Below are positions 7,587-16,599 of a stretch of 64,000 bases of DNA, one piece after another. Source of the DNA: Pseudomonas chlororaphis subsp. piscium (GTDB taxonomy: Bacteria > Pseudomonadota > Gammaproteobacteria > Pseudomonadales > Pseudomonadaceae); assembly GCF_003850345.1 (NCBI RefSeq), contig NZ_CP027707.1:3596001-3660000 (forward strand), read 5' to 3'. Position numbers and translations under genes: made by a program. Position 1 is the stretch's first letter. Each line of letters starts with the position of its first letter. The notes below the pieces were generated by a model that ran no database searches, had not been told where the DNA came from, and was given only the letters and a program-made list of their open reading frames with translations.

Positions 7587-10500
7587 TCAGAACTGCCAGT
7601 CCAGGGTCAGGCCGACCCCGTGACTCTTGTCCCGAGAACCCAGCAGGCCGTTGTAGTCCAGGTTTACCCGGGTATCGCGCCCCAGCAACAGGCCGGCGCG
7701 AGCCCCGACCACAGCGGCGTTACGATCCAGCGCAACGCTCTGTATGTTGAACGAACCACCATTGGCAAAAGCCAGGTGCTGATCCGAATTGGTGTCGCTC
7801 AGGTTGTGCTGCCAGCCGAGGGTGCCGGCCAGTTCCAGCTGCCGGGCATCGGACAGGGCGAAGCGTTTGCTGGCCCGCAGGCCGAGGGTGGAGAGCACCG
7901 CGTCGCGGTTGTCGTCGCCGCTGCGCAGCGCGGTGGCCCCGCCTTTTTCGCGGAAGCTGTCGCTGCCCACATGCACGTAGGCCAGATTGACGAAGGGCTC
8001 CAGGGCCACGCCTGGCAACGCGACTTGCCACGCCGCTTCGGTGAACAGCTGGGCGGTCTGGGCGTCGCGCTTGACCTTCTGCCGGTCGGAGAGCTCGCCG
8101 TATTGCAGGTCGCGCTTCACATCGATGCGATGCCAGCTGTAGGAACCGCCGACGCTCAGGCGCACGGCATCCAGCTGGTGACCCAGGTAGGCACCCAGGT
8201 GATAGCTGTCCACCGAAGCCGAGGAATGGGTGCCGTCGCCCATGCTCAGGGAGCTGTCGCTGTAGCCGGTGAACAGGCCGAGACGGGTGTCCTCGGCGAC
8301 CAGGCCATCGACACCGATCAGCAGACCGCCGATCGAGCTGGTGTAGTCGGCATGGTCATAACCGCCGTCGGATTTACCCCAGGCCCCCAGCGCCTTGAAC
8401 CACAGATTGTTGTCGCTGGCCGAGGGTGCCGATGAATCGAGCAGGCCGTCCTGGCGCAGACGGTCGCCCACCGCATCGCGCAGCTGGCGGCTGTCGTTGA
8501 TCAGCAGCGTGCCGATGGCTGGATGAATCTCCCCGGTCAGTTGCTCCAAGGCTTGTTGCGCGCTGGCGGCGTTCTCCGACAGCAGCAGGCTTTCGTACAC
8601 CGCATTGCCCGCCCCCAATTGTTCGGCGGCGGCGCCCACGGAGCGCTGGTTCGGGGTCAGGCCGACATCGCTGAAGGCGGTCGCGTTACGCACCACCTGC
8701 AACTGCACGCCGCCGGCGGTGTAATCGAGGTTGCCACCGAGGAACAGGTAGTTCGGCGCGATCGAAGCGAAACGACCGTCGATGCCACCGGCCGCCTGCA
8801 GGATGTTGTATTGCCGGCCCAGCAGGCTCCGCGCCTCGCTGGCGCTGAGCAGGGTCGGGCTGTTCTCCAGGGCCAGGGTCACGTTGGCCCCTTCGACGGT
8901 GGCCTTGCCGCCAGCGACTATCTGGTCGCTGCTGGTCGGCGACAGCTCCACCGCGTAGGTCGAGCCCGGTTGCAGAGTCACATCGCCCGCCACCTGCAAG
9001 GTGCCGATGGAGTTGCCCGGCGCCACGGTACCGCCACGGTTGGCGGTCAGGGCGGCGATGCGCCCATTGCCGCCGAGAATGCCGCTGTCATTGACCGTCA
9101 CGGCAGACGCCAGCGAGCCATTGATGGCCAGGCGTCCCTGATTGACCAGGGTCGGGCCGCTGTAGCTGTTGTTGCCGGTCAGCACCAGGGTGCCGATACC
9201 CTGCTTGGTCAGGCCGCCGTGTCCGGAAATATCGTTGCGCCAGACATCCAGGCCGCAAGACAGACCGTTGCACAGGCGCTGGGTGGGCTTGCCGGCATCC
9301 ACCACGGCGCCGATGCCGGGCAGATCGACGACGAACTGGCCGGAGCCATAGGCGCCTTCGACACGGAACTCCTGGGGAATGTCTGCTTCGGTGACGAACA
9401 TGCCCGGGCCGTCGATGCCCTTTTGCAGGTTGATCATGCCCCAGCCGTACAGCGCGTCGATGCCCGGATCGCCCATGTCGGTGGCGGTGGTTCTCAGCAC
9501 CGTGGCGATCTGCGAAGCGCTCATGTAGGGAAAGCGCTCCATCAGCACCGCCGCCGCGCCCGCCACGTGGGGAGCGGCCATGGAGGTGCCGCTCTTGTTG
9601 GCGTAGCCGATGGTCATGTCGTCCAGGTTGGTGCCGCCGATCACCGCACTGTAGATCCGCGTACCCGGCGCCGAGACGCAGAAGCTCGCGGTGTAGCCGC
9701 AGCGCGAGGAGAAGGTGCTGAGGGTGTAGGGATTGGGGCTGGCGGTGTCCGGGTTCTTCTGCAGGGCCGCTACCGTCATCCAGTTCGGTGCGATTTCCGG
9801 CACGAAATAGGCCAGGCCGGCGATGGCGTCCGGGTTGTTCAGGTTGTAGTCGTTACCGGCGGCGAAGATGGTCAGCACGCCACCGCGAGCGGCGTCGATC
9901 GCCCCACTGTAGGCGCCACCCTGGCGGGTGCCCAGCAGCGGCTGGATCTGGTCGAACTGCAACTGGGCGTCCTGCACGGTGAAGTGCGGAAAGGCCGGGT
10001 CGCGACCGCCCTGGTCGAAGCGGTCGGTGATGCCGATGCCCCAGCTGTTGTTGATGATCCGCGCGCCACTGTTCACCAGGGCGTCCCAGCCGGCCCGGTA
10101 GACCGCGCCGTCGTTGCCGAGAATGATCCCGTCCTCGGGGCCTGGGTCGCCGTTCTCGGCTGTGATGATCTGCGCGTCGAAGGCCACGCCATGCATAGGC
10201 CCGCCATCGCGACTGCCGGCGGCGATCCCGCCGACGTGGGTGCCGTGGGAGCCGAGCTTGCCGTCGGAACCCACCGACGGCGTGCCGTCGTAACGGAAGG
10301 CATCGCCGGCTTTGACCGGAATGTAGGGGTCGGTGTATTCGCGGATGCCGCTGGTGACCAGGGTGATCACCTTGTCGCTGCCGCTGAATTCCGGGTGCTG
10401 GGCATACACCGGCTGGTCGAAGATCCCCAGCTTGACGCCTTTGCCGGTATAACCGGCGGCATAGGCCTGCTCGGCATGGATCGCCCCCAGGCCCCACTCG

Positions 10501-10670
10501 GCATTGAACTCGGCACTGCGCCAACTGCCGGGATCGCCCGGCTGGCCGCTTTCCACATAAGGCGCGGCCTGGGCGCTACCCGCCGCGGCCAGGCCACAGA
10601 TCAAAGCGCCACAGGAGGCGCGCACCAGGCTATTGGCTGCCGGAGCAGCCCCCGTAAAGCTGTATTTCAT
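7587..10670 (-). CDS. Autotransporter subtilisin-like serine protease (PspA/PrtA type)
   Basis: 1027 residues. Signal peptide 1-35 (ends GSAQA). The peptidase S8 triad is Asp85 (LGIFDQPV), His142 (GSHGTHVGG) and Ser near 360 (SGTSMAAPHVAGA). An autotransporter repeat (GIGTLVLTGNNSYSG) leads to a passenger helix region and a C-terminal beta-barrel ending in Phe (DWQF). It is a type Va protein that exports itself, although it sits inside the type I secretion cluster. The start is ATG 10670 with GGAAGG 6-7 bases before it. It is a tandem paralogue of the next protease; the linker (SIGTLQVAGDVT...) and barrel are almost identical in places. Confidence 0.92.
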   Translation of the reverse strand: MKYSFTGAAPAANSLVRASCGALICGLAAAGSAQAAPYVESGQPGDPGSWRSAEFNAEWGLGAIHAEQAYAAGYTGKGVKLGIFDQPVYAQHPEFSGSDKVITLVTSGIREYTDPYIPVKAGDAFRYDGTPSVGSDGKLGSHGTHVGGIAAGSRDGGPMHGVAFDAQIITAENGDPGPEDGIILGNDGAVYRAGWDALVNSGARIINNSWGIGITDRFDQGGRDPAFPHFTVQDAQLQFDQIQPLLGTRQGGAYSGAIDAARGGVLTIFAAGNDYNLNNPDAIAGLAYFVPEIAPNWMTVAALQKNPDTASPNPYTLSTFSSRCGYTASFCVSAPGTRIYSAVIGGTNLDDMTIGYANKSGTSMAAPHVAGAAAVLMERFPYMSASQIATVLRTTATDMGDPGIDALYGWGMINLQKGIDGPGMFVTEADIPQEFRVEGAYGSGQFVVDLPGIGAVVDAGKPTQRLCNGLSCGLDVWRNDISGHGGLTKQGIGTLVLTGNNSYSGPTLVNQGRLAINGSLASAVTVNDSGILGGNGRIAALTANRGGTVAPGNSIGTLQVAGDVTLQPGSTYAVELSPTSSDQIVAGGKATVEGANVTLALENSPTLLSASEARSLLGRQYNILQAAGGIDGRFASIAPNYLFLGGNLDYTAGGVQLQVVRNATAFSDVGLTPNQRSVGAAAEQLGAGNAVYESLLLSENAASAQQALEQLTGEIHPAIGTLLINDSRQLRDAVGDRLRQDGLLDSSAPSASDNNLWFKALGAWGKSDGGYDHADYTSSIGGLLIGVDGLVAEDTRLGLFTGYSDSSLSMGDGTHSSASVDSYHLGAYLGHQLDAVRLSVGGSYSWHRIDVKRDLQYGELSDRQKVKRDAQTAQLFTEAAWQVALPGVALEPFVNLAYVHVGSDSFREKGGATALRSGDDNRDAVLSTLGLRASKRFALSDARQLELAGTLGWQHNLSDTNSDQHLAFANGGSFNIQSVALDRNAAVVGARAGLLLGRDTRVNLDYNGLLGSRDKSHGVGLTLDWQF

Positions 10671-10682
10671 CGGTACCTTCCT

Positions 10683-10718
10683 TAGTTGCCTTGCTGGAAA
10701 TAGTTGCCTTGCTAGAAA
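10683..10718. repeat. 18-bp direct repeat upstream of the protease start
   Basis: Two adjacent copies of TAGTTGCCTTGCTRGAAA differ at one base (positions 10683-10700 and 10701-10718). They lie just before the ribosome binding site of the downstream protease gene. This may be replication slippage or a paired binding site. Confidence 0.6.
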
Positions 10719-10799
10719 CACCGCGTCAGACCCGACGCGGGTGGTTTTACCGAACAGCCGGCCCGCCAACGGCGAGCCGTGCTGTGCCGATAGCTGCTG

Positions 10800-10829
10800 C
10801 CGTGCCGACGCGACCTTGCGTCAGCACGG
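10800..10829 (-). other. Stable hairpin between the two autotransporter protease genes
   Basis: A 12-bp stem (CCGTGCYGACGC / GCGTCGGCACGG, one G-U on the RNA) with a 6-base loop lies 18 bases after the upstream protease stop. No T-run follows, so an mRNA-stabilising or processing hairpin fits better than a full terminator. Confidence 0.45.
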
Positions 10830-10846
10830 CGCTGTCAAAATCCGGG

Positions 10847-13834
10847 TCAGAACTGCCAGTTCAGGCTCAGCCCTGCCCCGTGGATCTTCTCGCGGCTGGC
10901 CAGTTGGCCGTTGTAGTCCAGGCTCAGGCGCAGGTCGCGGCTCAACGCCAGGCTGGCATGGGCGCCGACCAGCGCGGCATTGCGCGGCAGCGAAGTGCTT
11001 TCGACGCTGAACGGCGTGCCGCCGGAAGCAAAGGCCAGGTGTTCTTCGGCCCGAGGGTTGCTCAGGTTGTGCTGCCAGCCCAGGGAGCCGGAAAGGTCCA
11101 GGCGGGTTTGCCCGGACAGCTCGAGGCTTTTCAGGGCGCGCAGGCCGAGGGTGCTGAGTGCGGCTTCGCGGCTGTCGCTGCCGCCTTTCAACGCGGCGGC
11201 ATCGCCCTTCTCGCTGAAGCTGTCGCGATGCAGGTGCACGTAGGCCAGGTTGGCGAACGGCTCCAGGGCCAGCGCCGGCAGGTCCAGGCGATAAGCCGCC
11301 TCGCCGAAGACCTGGCTGGTGCGGGCGTCGACCTTGGCCTTCTGCTTGCCGCTGACTTCGCCGAACTGCAGGTCGCGCTTGACGTCGGCGCGGTGCCAGC
11401 TGTGGGCCGCGCCCGCGCTCAGGCGCCAGGCGCCCAGTTCGTGGCCGAGGTAGGTGCCCAGGTGATAGCTGTCCACGGAGGCCTTGGAATGGGTGCCGCC
11501 GCCCATGCTCAGGGAGCTGTCGCTGTAGCCGGCGAAGGCGCCCAGGCGCGTGCTGTCGCTGAGCGCGCCGTCGGCCCCCAGCAGCAATCCGCCGATGGAC
11601 GTGTTGTAGGCCTCGGTGTCGTGGTCGCCGTCGTTCTTGCCCCAGGCGCCCAGCACCTTGAGCCACAGGTTGCCCTCGCTCTGTACCACCGCGCCCGGGA
11701 CCTGCAGACGCTCGCCGACCGCATCGCGCAGCTGACGGCTGTCGTTGAGCAGCATCGAGCCCAGCGCCGGGTAGATTTCCCCGGACAGCTGCTGGAACGC
11801 CTGTTGCGCCGCGCCGGCGCTCGGCGAGCGCAGCAGGCTTTCATACACCGGGTTGCCCGCCCCCAACTGCTCGGCGGCGGCCGCCACCGAGCGCTGGTTC
11901 GGGGTCAGGCCGACACTGGCGAACGAGGTGGCGTTACGCCCGATGCTCAGTTGCACGCCACTGGCCGAATAATCGAGACTGCCACCAAGGAACAGGTAGT
12001 TCGGCTCCACCGAGCCGAAGCGGCCGTCGATACCGTTCGCCGCCTGGAGGATCTGGTACTGGCTGCCGATCAGGCTTTGCGTCTGTTCGAGGCTGAGCAG
12101 CTGCGGGCTGTTTTCCAGGGCCAGGGTGACCCCGGCGCCATTCAGGGTGGCCTTGCCGCCGGCGACGATACGGTCGCTGCTGGTGGGCGACAGCTCCACC
12201 GCATAGGTCGAGCCCGGCTGGAAGGTCACGTCCCCCGCCACCTGCAAGGTGCCGATGGAGTTGCCCGGGGCCACCGTAGCGCCACTGTTGGCCAGCAGCG
12301 CGCCGATGCGGCCGGAACCGCCGAGGGTGCCGCCGTCATTGACCGTAACGCTGGAGGCCAGCGAGCCATTGACTGTCAGCAAGCCGCCATTGACCCTGGT
12401 CGCGCCGCGATAGCTGTTGTTGCCGCCGAGCACCAGCCAGCCGGCGCCGGACTTGATCAGGCTGCCTTCGTACACCCGTTGCGCCGCGGCCGCGTCGCGG
12501 GCCATGCCGACGGCGTAGTCGGTCTTGTCCTGCTGGCTGGCGCCGGCGCCCAGGCCGTTTTCCCAGCCCTTGTCCTTCAGGGTCTGTTGCCAGGCCGCGT
12601 GTTCGGCGGCGTCTTCGCCCTGGCGCTGCAGCAGCGCCTTGTCCGAGATATCGTTGCTCCAGACATCACCCTGCCGGGCGCCCAGGTTGGCGTCGAACGC
12701 CCCCAGCAACTGCCCGGGACCGTGCATGGCCCGTTCCAGGTTGGGCACACCCCAGCCGACCAGGCGGGTGGGCGCCTCGGTGATCGAACCGTCCAGCTGG
12801 GTGGCGGTGGTCAGCAGCACCTCCAGGGCCTGCTGGTTGTTCATATAGGGATAACGCTCCATCACCAGGGCCAGTGCGCCCGTGGCATGGGGCGCGGCCA
12901 TCGAGGTGCCGGACTTGGTGGCGTAACCGCCGCCGGGCACGGTGCTGGAGATCAGCCGCCCGGGCGCGGCCACGCACCAGTACTTGGCGATGCCGCACTG
13001 GTTGTAGCGCTGCTGGTTATTGGCATCCAGGCCGGACACCGCCAGCCAGTGCCCTTCCAGCTCCGGCTGGAAGTACGGCAGCGCCGCGCGCACGCTGGCG
13101 TTGGCGTAACCACTGTTGCCGGCGCTGAACACGTTGATCACGCCCTGGCGCGATATATCGGCCGCCGCGTCCAGCCAGGTGCCCTGACCATAGTGCTGGG
13201 CATAGGCGGCGTGCAGGTCGCCCAGGGTCTGGTAGCTGACACCGGGCGGCTGGCTGCCCCAGCTGTTGTTGATGGCGCGCACCCCGGCATCCGCCAGAGC
13301 GCCGTACACCGCCTTGAAATACTGCGGGTCCGGAGTCGGGCCGAACAGGAAGCTGTCGTTCTTGTTGGTGTTGCCCACGTAGACCTGGGCATTGAAGGCC
13401 ACGCCGTGCATGCCAACGCCGTCGCGGGCCGCGCCCATGGTGCCGGTGACATGGGTGCCATGGCTGTCGTTGTTGCCGTTGAGCACCCCGGAGACGCTGA
13501 ACGGCGTGCCGTCGACGTAGGTGCCGCTGGCGGTGACCCCGTGGAAGCGCTCGGGCGATGCTTCGCCATGGCTGGCGTCGAAACCCGAGTCGAGGGCGCC
13601 GATCTTCACCCCGCTGCCGGTGATGCCGGCGGCATAGGCGGAACTGGCGCGCATGCGTTCCAGGCCCCAGTCCTGGGTGTATTCGGCCGATTGCCAGCTG
13701 GCCGGCACCCCCAACTGGCCGGTTTCCTGGTACTGCGCCTGGACCACGCCGGGCAGTGCTACCGCCGATAGCGTGGAACATGCCAGCAACGAGCGGCGAC
13801 TCAGCGCCTTGAGCTGATAAAAGCGTCTATCCAT
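10847..13834 (-). CDS. Autotransporter subtilisin-like serine protease (PspB/PrtB type)
   Basis: 995 residues. Long signal sequence (MDRRFYQLKALSRRSLLACS..., cleavage near VVQA|QYQE). The S8 triad is Asp82 (IGALDSGFD), His125 (DSHGTHVTG) and Ser near 310 (SGTSMAAPHATGA). A repeat (GWLVLGGNNSYRG) and a C-terminal barrel ending LNWQF follow. Compared with its neighbour it has an extra segment of about 50 residues (GEDAAEHAAWQQTLKDK...) before the passenger repeat. It lies 72 bases after aprF in the same direction. In related species this position is held by serine protease homologues PspB/PrtA-B; the symbol is left blank because naming differs between strains. Confidence 0.92.
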   Translation of the reverse strand: MDRRFYQLKALSRRSLLACSTLSAVALPGVVQAQYQETGQLGVPASWQSAEYTQDWGLERMRASSAYAAGITGSGVKIGALDSGFDASHGEASPERFHGVTASGTYVDGTPFSVSGVLNGNNDSHGTHVTGTMGAARDGVGMHGVAFNAQVYVGNTNKNDSFLFGPTPDPQYFKAVYGALADAGVRAINNSWGSQPPGVSYQTLGDLHAAYAQHYGQGTWLDAAADISRQGVINVFSAGNSGYANASVRAALPYFQPELEGHWLAVSGLDANNQQRYNQCGIAKYWCVAAPGRLISSTVPGGGYATKSGTSMAAPHATGALALVMERYPYMNNQQALEVLLTTATQLDGSITEAPTRLVGWGVPNLERAMHGPGQLLGAFDANLGARQGDVWSNDISDKALLQRQGEDAAEHAAWQQTLKDKGWENGLGAGASQQDKTDYAVGMARDAAAAQRVYEGSLIKSGAGWLVLGGNNSYRGATRVNGGLLTVNGSLASSVTVNDGGTLGGSGRIGALLANSGATVAPGNSIGTLQVAGDVTFQPGSTYAVELSPTSSDRIVAGGKATLNGAGVTLALENSPQLLSLEQTQSLIGSQYQILQAANGIDGRFGSVEPNYLFLGGSLDYSASGVQLSIGRNATSFASVGLTPNQRSVAAAAEQLGAGNPVYESLLRSPSAGAAQQAFQQLSGEIYPALGSMLLNDSRQLRDAVGERLQVPGAVVQSEGNLWLKVLGAWGKNDGDHDTEAYNTSIGGLLLGADGALSDSTRLGAFAGYSDSSLSMGGGTHSKASVDSYHLGTYLGHELGAWRLSAGAAHSWHRADVKRDLQFGEVSGKQKAKVDARTSQVFGEAAYRLDLPALALEPFANLAYVHLHRDSFSEKGDAAALKGGSDSREAALSTLGLRALKSLELSGQTRLDLSGSLGWQHNLSNPRAEEHLAFASGGTPFSVESTSLPRNAALVGAHASLALSRDLRLSLDYNGQLASREKIHGAGLSLNWQF

Positions 13835-13906
13835 GTGATGACTTCTCGTTTTTTGTTTTTGTCGAAAATGTCAGGTCGGGCCGCCCTCGGCCGCCTTTTT
13901 GTCAGT

Positions 13907-15262
13907 TCATGAGCCGGGCCTGAAGGCTTCGTCGACCCGGGCCAGGTCATCTTCACGCAGGGTGCCTGCGTAGTAGTGCAACTTGGTCCAGGCCATCAGG
14001 TAGTCGTAACGGGCCTGCGCCAGGTCGCGGCGTGTGGTGTACAGCTGTTGCTCAGCGTTCAGCGCGTCGAGGTTGACCCGTTCGCCGCCGAGGATGCTCT
14101 GCTTGGTCGAGATCACCAGGGCCTCGGCCGAGGTCAGCGCCTTCTGATAAGCCCGCAGCTTGCTGACCCCGGACAGGCAGGCGCTGAACTGGCGCCGCAG
14201 CTCGATCAGGGTGGTGCGGGTCTGCGAGTCCAGTTCGTACTCGGCCTGCTCCATGGTCCGGCTGGCCTGGCGGGTGGCCGCCGAGACCCCGCCACCGGCG
14301 TACAGCGGCATGCTGATTTCGATGCCGATGGTGTTGGTGTCGTAGCGCTGGTTGTAGGTGTTGCCGCTTTCCGACTCGACCCGGCGCGAGGTGGCATAGG
14401 CACTGAGCCGCGGCAGGTGGCCGGCGCGGTTGCGCTCGATTTCGTAACGCGCCACTTCTACCGCCTGGCGCTGGGAGGCCAGGTTCGGGTTGTTGCTGAT
14501 CGCCAGCTCATGCCAGGCGTCGTAGTTGGCCGGCGACAGGGCGAAGGACTCGAAGCGTTCGCGCAGCGGGTCGAGGTCGCGGATGTCCACGGTCGGCACG
14601 CCGATCAACGCCCCCAGCTCACGCAGCGCCGCGTCCTGCTCGTCGCGGGCCTCGATCTCCTCGGCGGTGGCCAGCTCGTAGCGCGATTCCGCTTCGAGAA
14701 TGTCGGTGCGGGTGCCCTCGCCCTGGCGAAACATGTGCTCGTTCTGCTGGAACTGCTGCTCGAAGGCCTTCTTCTTGGCCTGGGCGATCTCGATCTGATC
14801 CTGAGCGAACAGCGCCTGGGTGTAGAAGGTCAGCACCCGCACCAGCAGTTCCTGGCTCTTGCCGCGAAAGTTCTCGTCGGCGAACAGCGCCTGGGCCACG
14901 CCCTTGCGGTAGGAGGCATAGGCCTCGTAGTCGATCAGCGGCTGTTGCAGGGTGAAGGTCGAGCCGTAGCTGTCGTAGTTGCGGTCATCGTGGCTGGTGC
15001 CGCCGCGACCGTCGGGCACTGTGGCCTGGGAGTTGTTGCGGCCCTTGTTGTAGCTGTAGTTGAGTTTCGGCAGCAGCCCGGCGCGACCGATGATGCGGTT
15101 CTCCAGGCCGGCATCGCGCTCCTTGATCGCCCCGAGGAACACTGGGTCGTTGCGCAGGGCCTGTTCGTAGACCTGGAACGGCCCCATGGCCTGGGCGTTG
15201 GCGCATACCAGCAAAGCGACTGTGGCTCCGAAGATGGAAAGCTGACTCATGCGACGGAACAT
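13907..15262 (-). CDS. aprF: Type I secretion outer-membrane channel AprF (TolC family)
   Basis: 451 residues with a signal peptide (MFRRMSQLSIFGATVALLVCANAQA). Two internally repeated helical halves are typical of TolC (YRKGVAQALFADENFRGKSQ; YEIERNRAGHLPRLSAYA; later LNAEQQLYTTRRDLAQARYDYL). It forms the trimeric exit duct for the AprD-AprE complex and would release AprA, PueA and PueB to the outside. The start lies 2 bases after the aprE stop, so aprDEF are coupled. Confidence 0.95.
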   Translation of the reverse strand: MFRRMSQLSIFGATVALLVCANAQAMGPFQVYEQALRNDPVFLGAIKERDAGLENRIIGRAGLLPKLNYSYNKGRNNSQATVPDGRGGTSHDDRNYDSYGSTFTLQQPLIDYEAYASYRKGVAQALFADENFRGKSQELLVRVLTFYTQALFAQDQIEIAQAKKKAFEQQFQQNEHMFRQGEGTRTDILEAESRYELATAEEIEARDEQDAALRELGALIGVPTVDIRDLDPLRERFESFALSPANYDAWHELAISNNPNLASQRQAVEVARYEIERNRAGHLPRLSAYATSRRVESESGNTYNQRYDTNTIGIEISMPLYAGGGVSAATRQASRTMEQAEYELDSQTRTTLIELRRQFSACLSGVSKLRAYQKALTSAEALVISTKQSILGGERVNLDALNAEQQLYTTRRDLAQARYDYLMAWTKLHYYAGTLREDDLARVDEAFRPGS

Positions 15263-15264
15263 CC

Positions 15265-16599
15265 TTATTCCTCGGTCAATGCGGAACCCGCCCGGTCGAG
15301 CAGGGGTTTGAACAGGTAGTTGAGCAGCGAGCGCTCGCCGGTGCGGACGAACATCTCCGCCGGCATGCCCGGCTTGATCACCAGGCCGTTGAGCTTTTCC
15401 ATGGCCTGGTCGCTGACGCTGCTGCGCAGCACGTAATAAGGCACGCCGGTCTTTTCATCGACCATCTGGTCGGCGGAGATCAGGCTGACCTCGCCGGAAA
15501 CCCGTGGCGTGCGGCTCTGGTTGAAGGCAGTGAAGAGAATGTCCACCGGCAAGTGGCTGCCGACCTTGTCGATCAGGTTCACCGGCAGGTGCCCTTCCAC
15601 TTCCAGGCGAGTGCCCTGGGGCACGATCTCCAGCAGGTTTTCCCCGGGGCGGACCACGGCGCCTTCGGTGTGCACCCCAAGGTTGACCGCAATGCCGTCG
15701 GCGGGCGCGAGGATCTCGCTGTGCTGCAGGTCGAAACCGGCCGAGGTCAGCTGCTGCTCCAGGGTCAGGCTTTTCAGTTGGGCGTCGGCCAGCTGGCTGC
15801 GCACTTCCTTCTGGTACTCCTCGCTGTGCTGCTGCAATTTGAGCCGCGACTCGAGAATGCCCTGCTCCACCCGCCCGCTTTCGCCGGTGTTCTGCGCCTG
15901 TTCCTGCTGCACCTGGGACAGCTGGCGCTGGTACTCCATCAGGCGGTTGCGCGGGATGTAGCCGTTGTCCGCCAGGGGCTGCAGGTTGGCCAGCTGCTGG
16001 CGCAAGGACTCGGCCTGGTTGTTGAGGTCGGTACGCGCCCGGCGCATCCCGGCCAGTTGCGCGGTGGCGCCTTCGATGCTGGCGCGAATCCCCGCCTGCT
16101 CGCGGGCGAAGGCCTCGCGCCGGCTGCTGAACAACTGCCGCTGGCCTTCCAGTACCAGGGCCAGGCGCGGGTCGGGATCGGCGCTCAGGGCCTCGGGAAA
16201 GCTCACCTGCTTGAGGTTGTCACGCTCGCTCTGCCAGCGCGCCAGGCTGGCCCAGGCCATGCGGTACTGCGCTTGCAGCGACTGCACATCGGCTTCGACC
16301 TGGGTCTGGTCCAGGCGGAACAGCGGCTGGCCCTGCTTCACCGCCTCGCCTTCACGCACCAGGATCCGGCTGACCACCCCGCCGCTCATGGATTGCACGG
16401 CCTTGCGCTTGCCCGAGACCACCACAGTGCCCTGCACCGGGATGCCCTGGTCCAGCGGCGCCAGGGCCGCCCAGAGAAAAAAGCTGCCGGCGCCGGCCAA
16501 CGCCAGCACCCAACCCATACGCGCGAAAAACCGCGCATCGCGCTCGGGACGCTCCGGCGCGTAACCTTGTTCGATCATCATTTCGCTGTCCTTGCTCAT
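15265..16599 (-). CDS. aprE: Type I secretion membrane fusion protein AprE (HlyD family)
   Basis: 444 residues. A short cytoplasmic N-terminus and one membrane helix (MGWVLALAGAGSFFLWAALA) are followed by a barrel-sandwich half (VQGTVVVSGKRKAVQS), a long periplasmic coiled coil (about 90-280) and the second lipoyl/beta-barrel half (APADGIAVNLGVHTEGAVV; HLPVNLIDKVGSHLPV). It bridges the AprD ATPase and the AprF channel. ATGA overlap with the aprD stop. Confidence 0.95.
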   Translation of the reverse strand: MSKDSEMMIEQGYAPERPERDARFFARMGWVLALAGAGSFFLWAALAPLDQGIPVQGTVVVSGKRKAVQSMSGGVVSRILVREGEAVKQGQPLFRLDQTQVEADVQSLQAQYRMAWASLARWQSERDNLKQVSFPEALSADPDPRLALVLEGQRQLFSSRREAFAREQAGIRASIEGATAQLAGMRRARTDLNNQAESLRQQLANLQPLADNGYIPRNRLMEYQRQLSQVQQEQAQNTGESGRVEQGILESRLKLQQHSEEYQKEVRSQLADAQLKSLTLEQQLTSAGFDLQHSEILAPADGIAVNLGVHTEGAVVRPGENLLEIVPQGTRLEVEGHLPVNLIDKVGSHLPVDILFTAFNQSRTPRVSGEVSLISADQMVDEKTGVPYYVLRSSVSDQAMEKLNGLVIKPGMPAEMFVRTGERSLLNYLFKPLLDRAGSALTEE

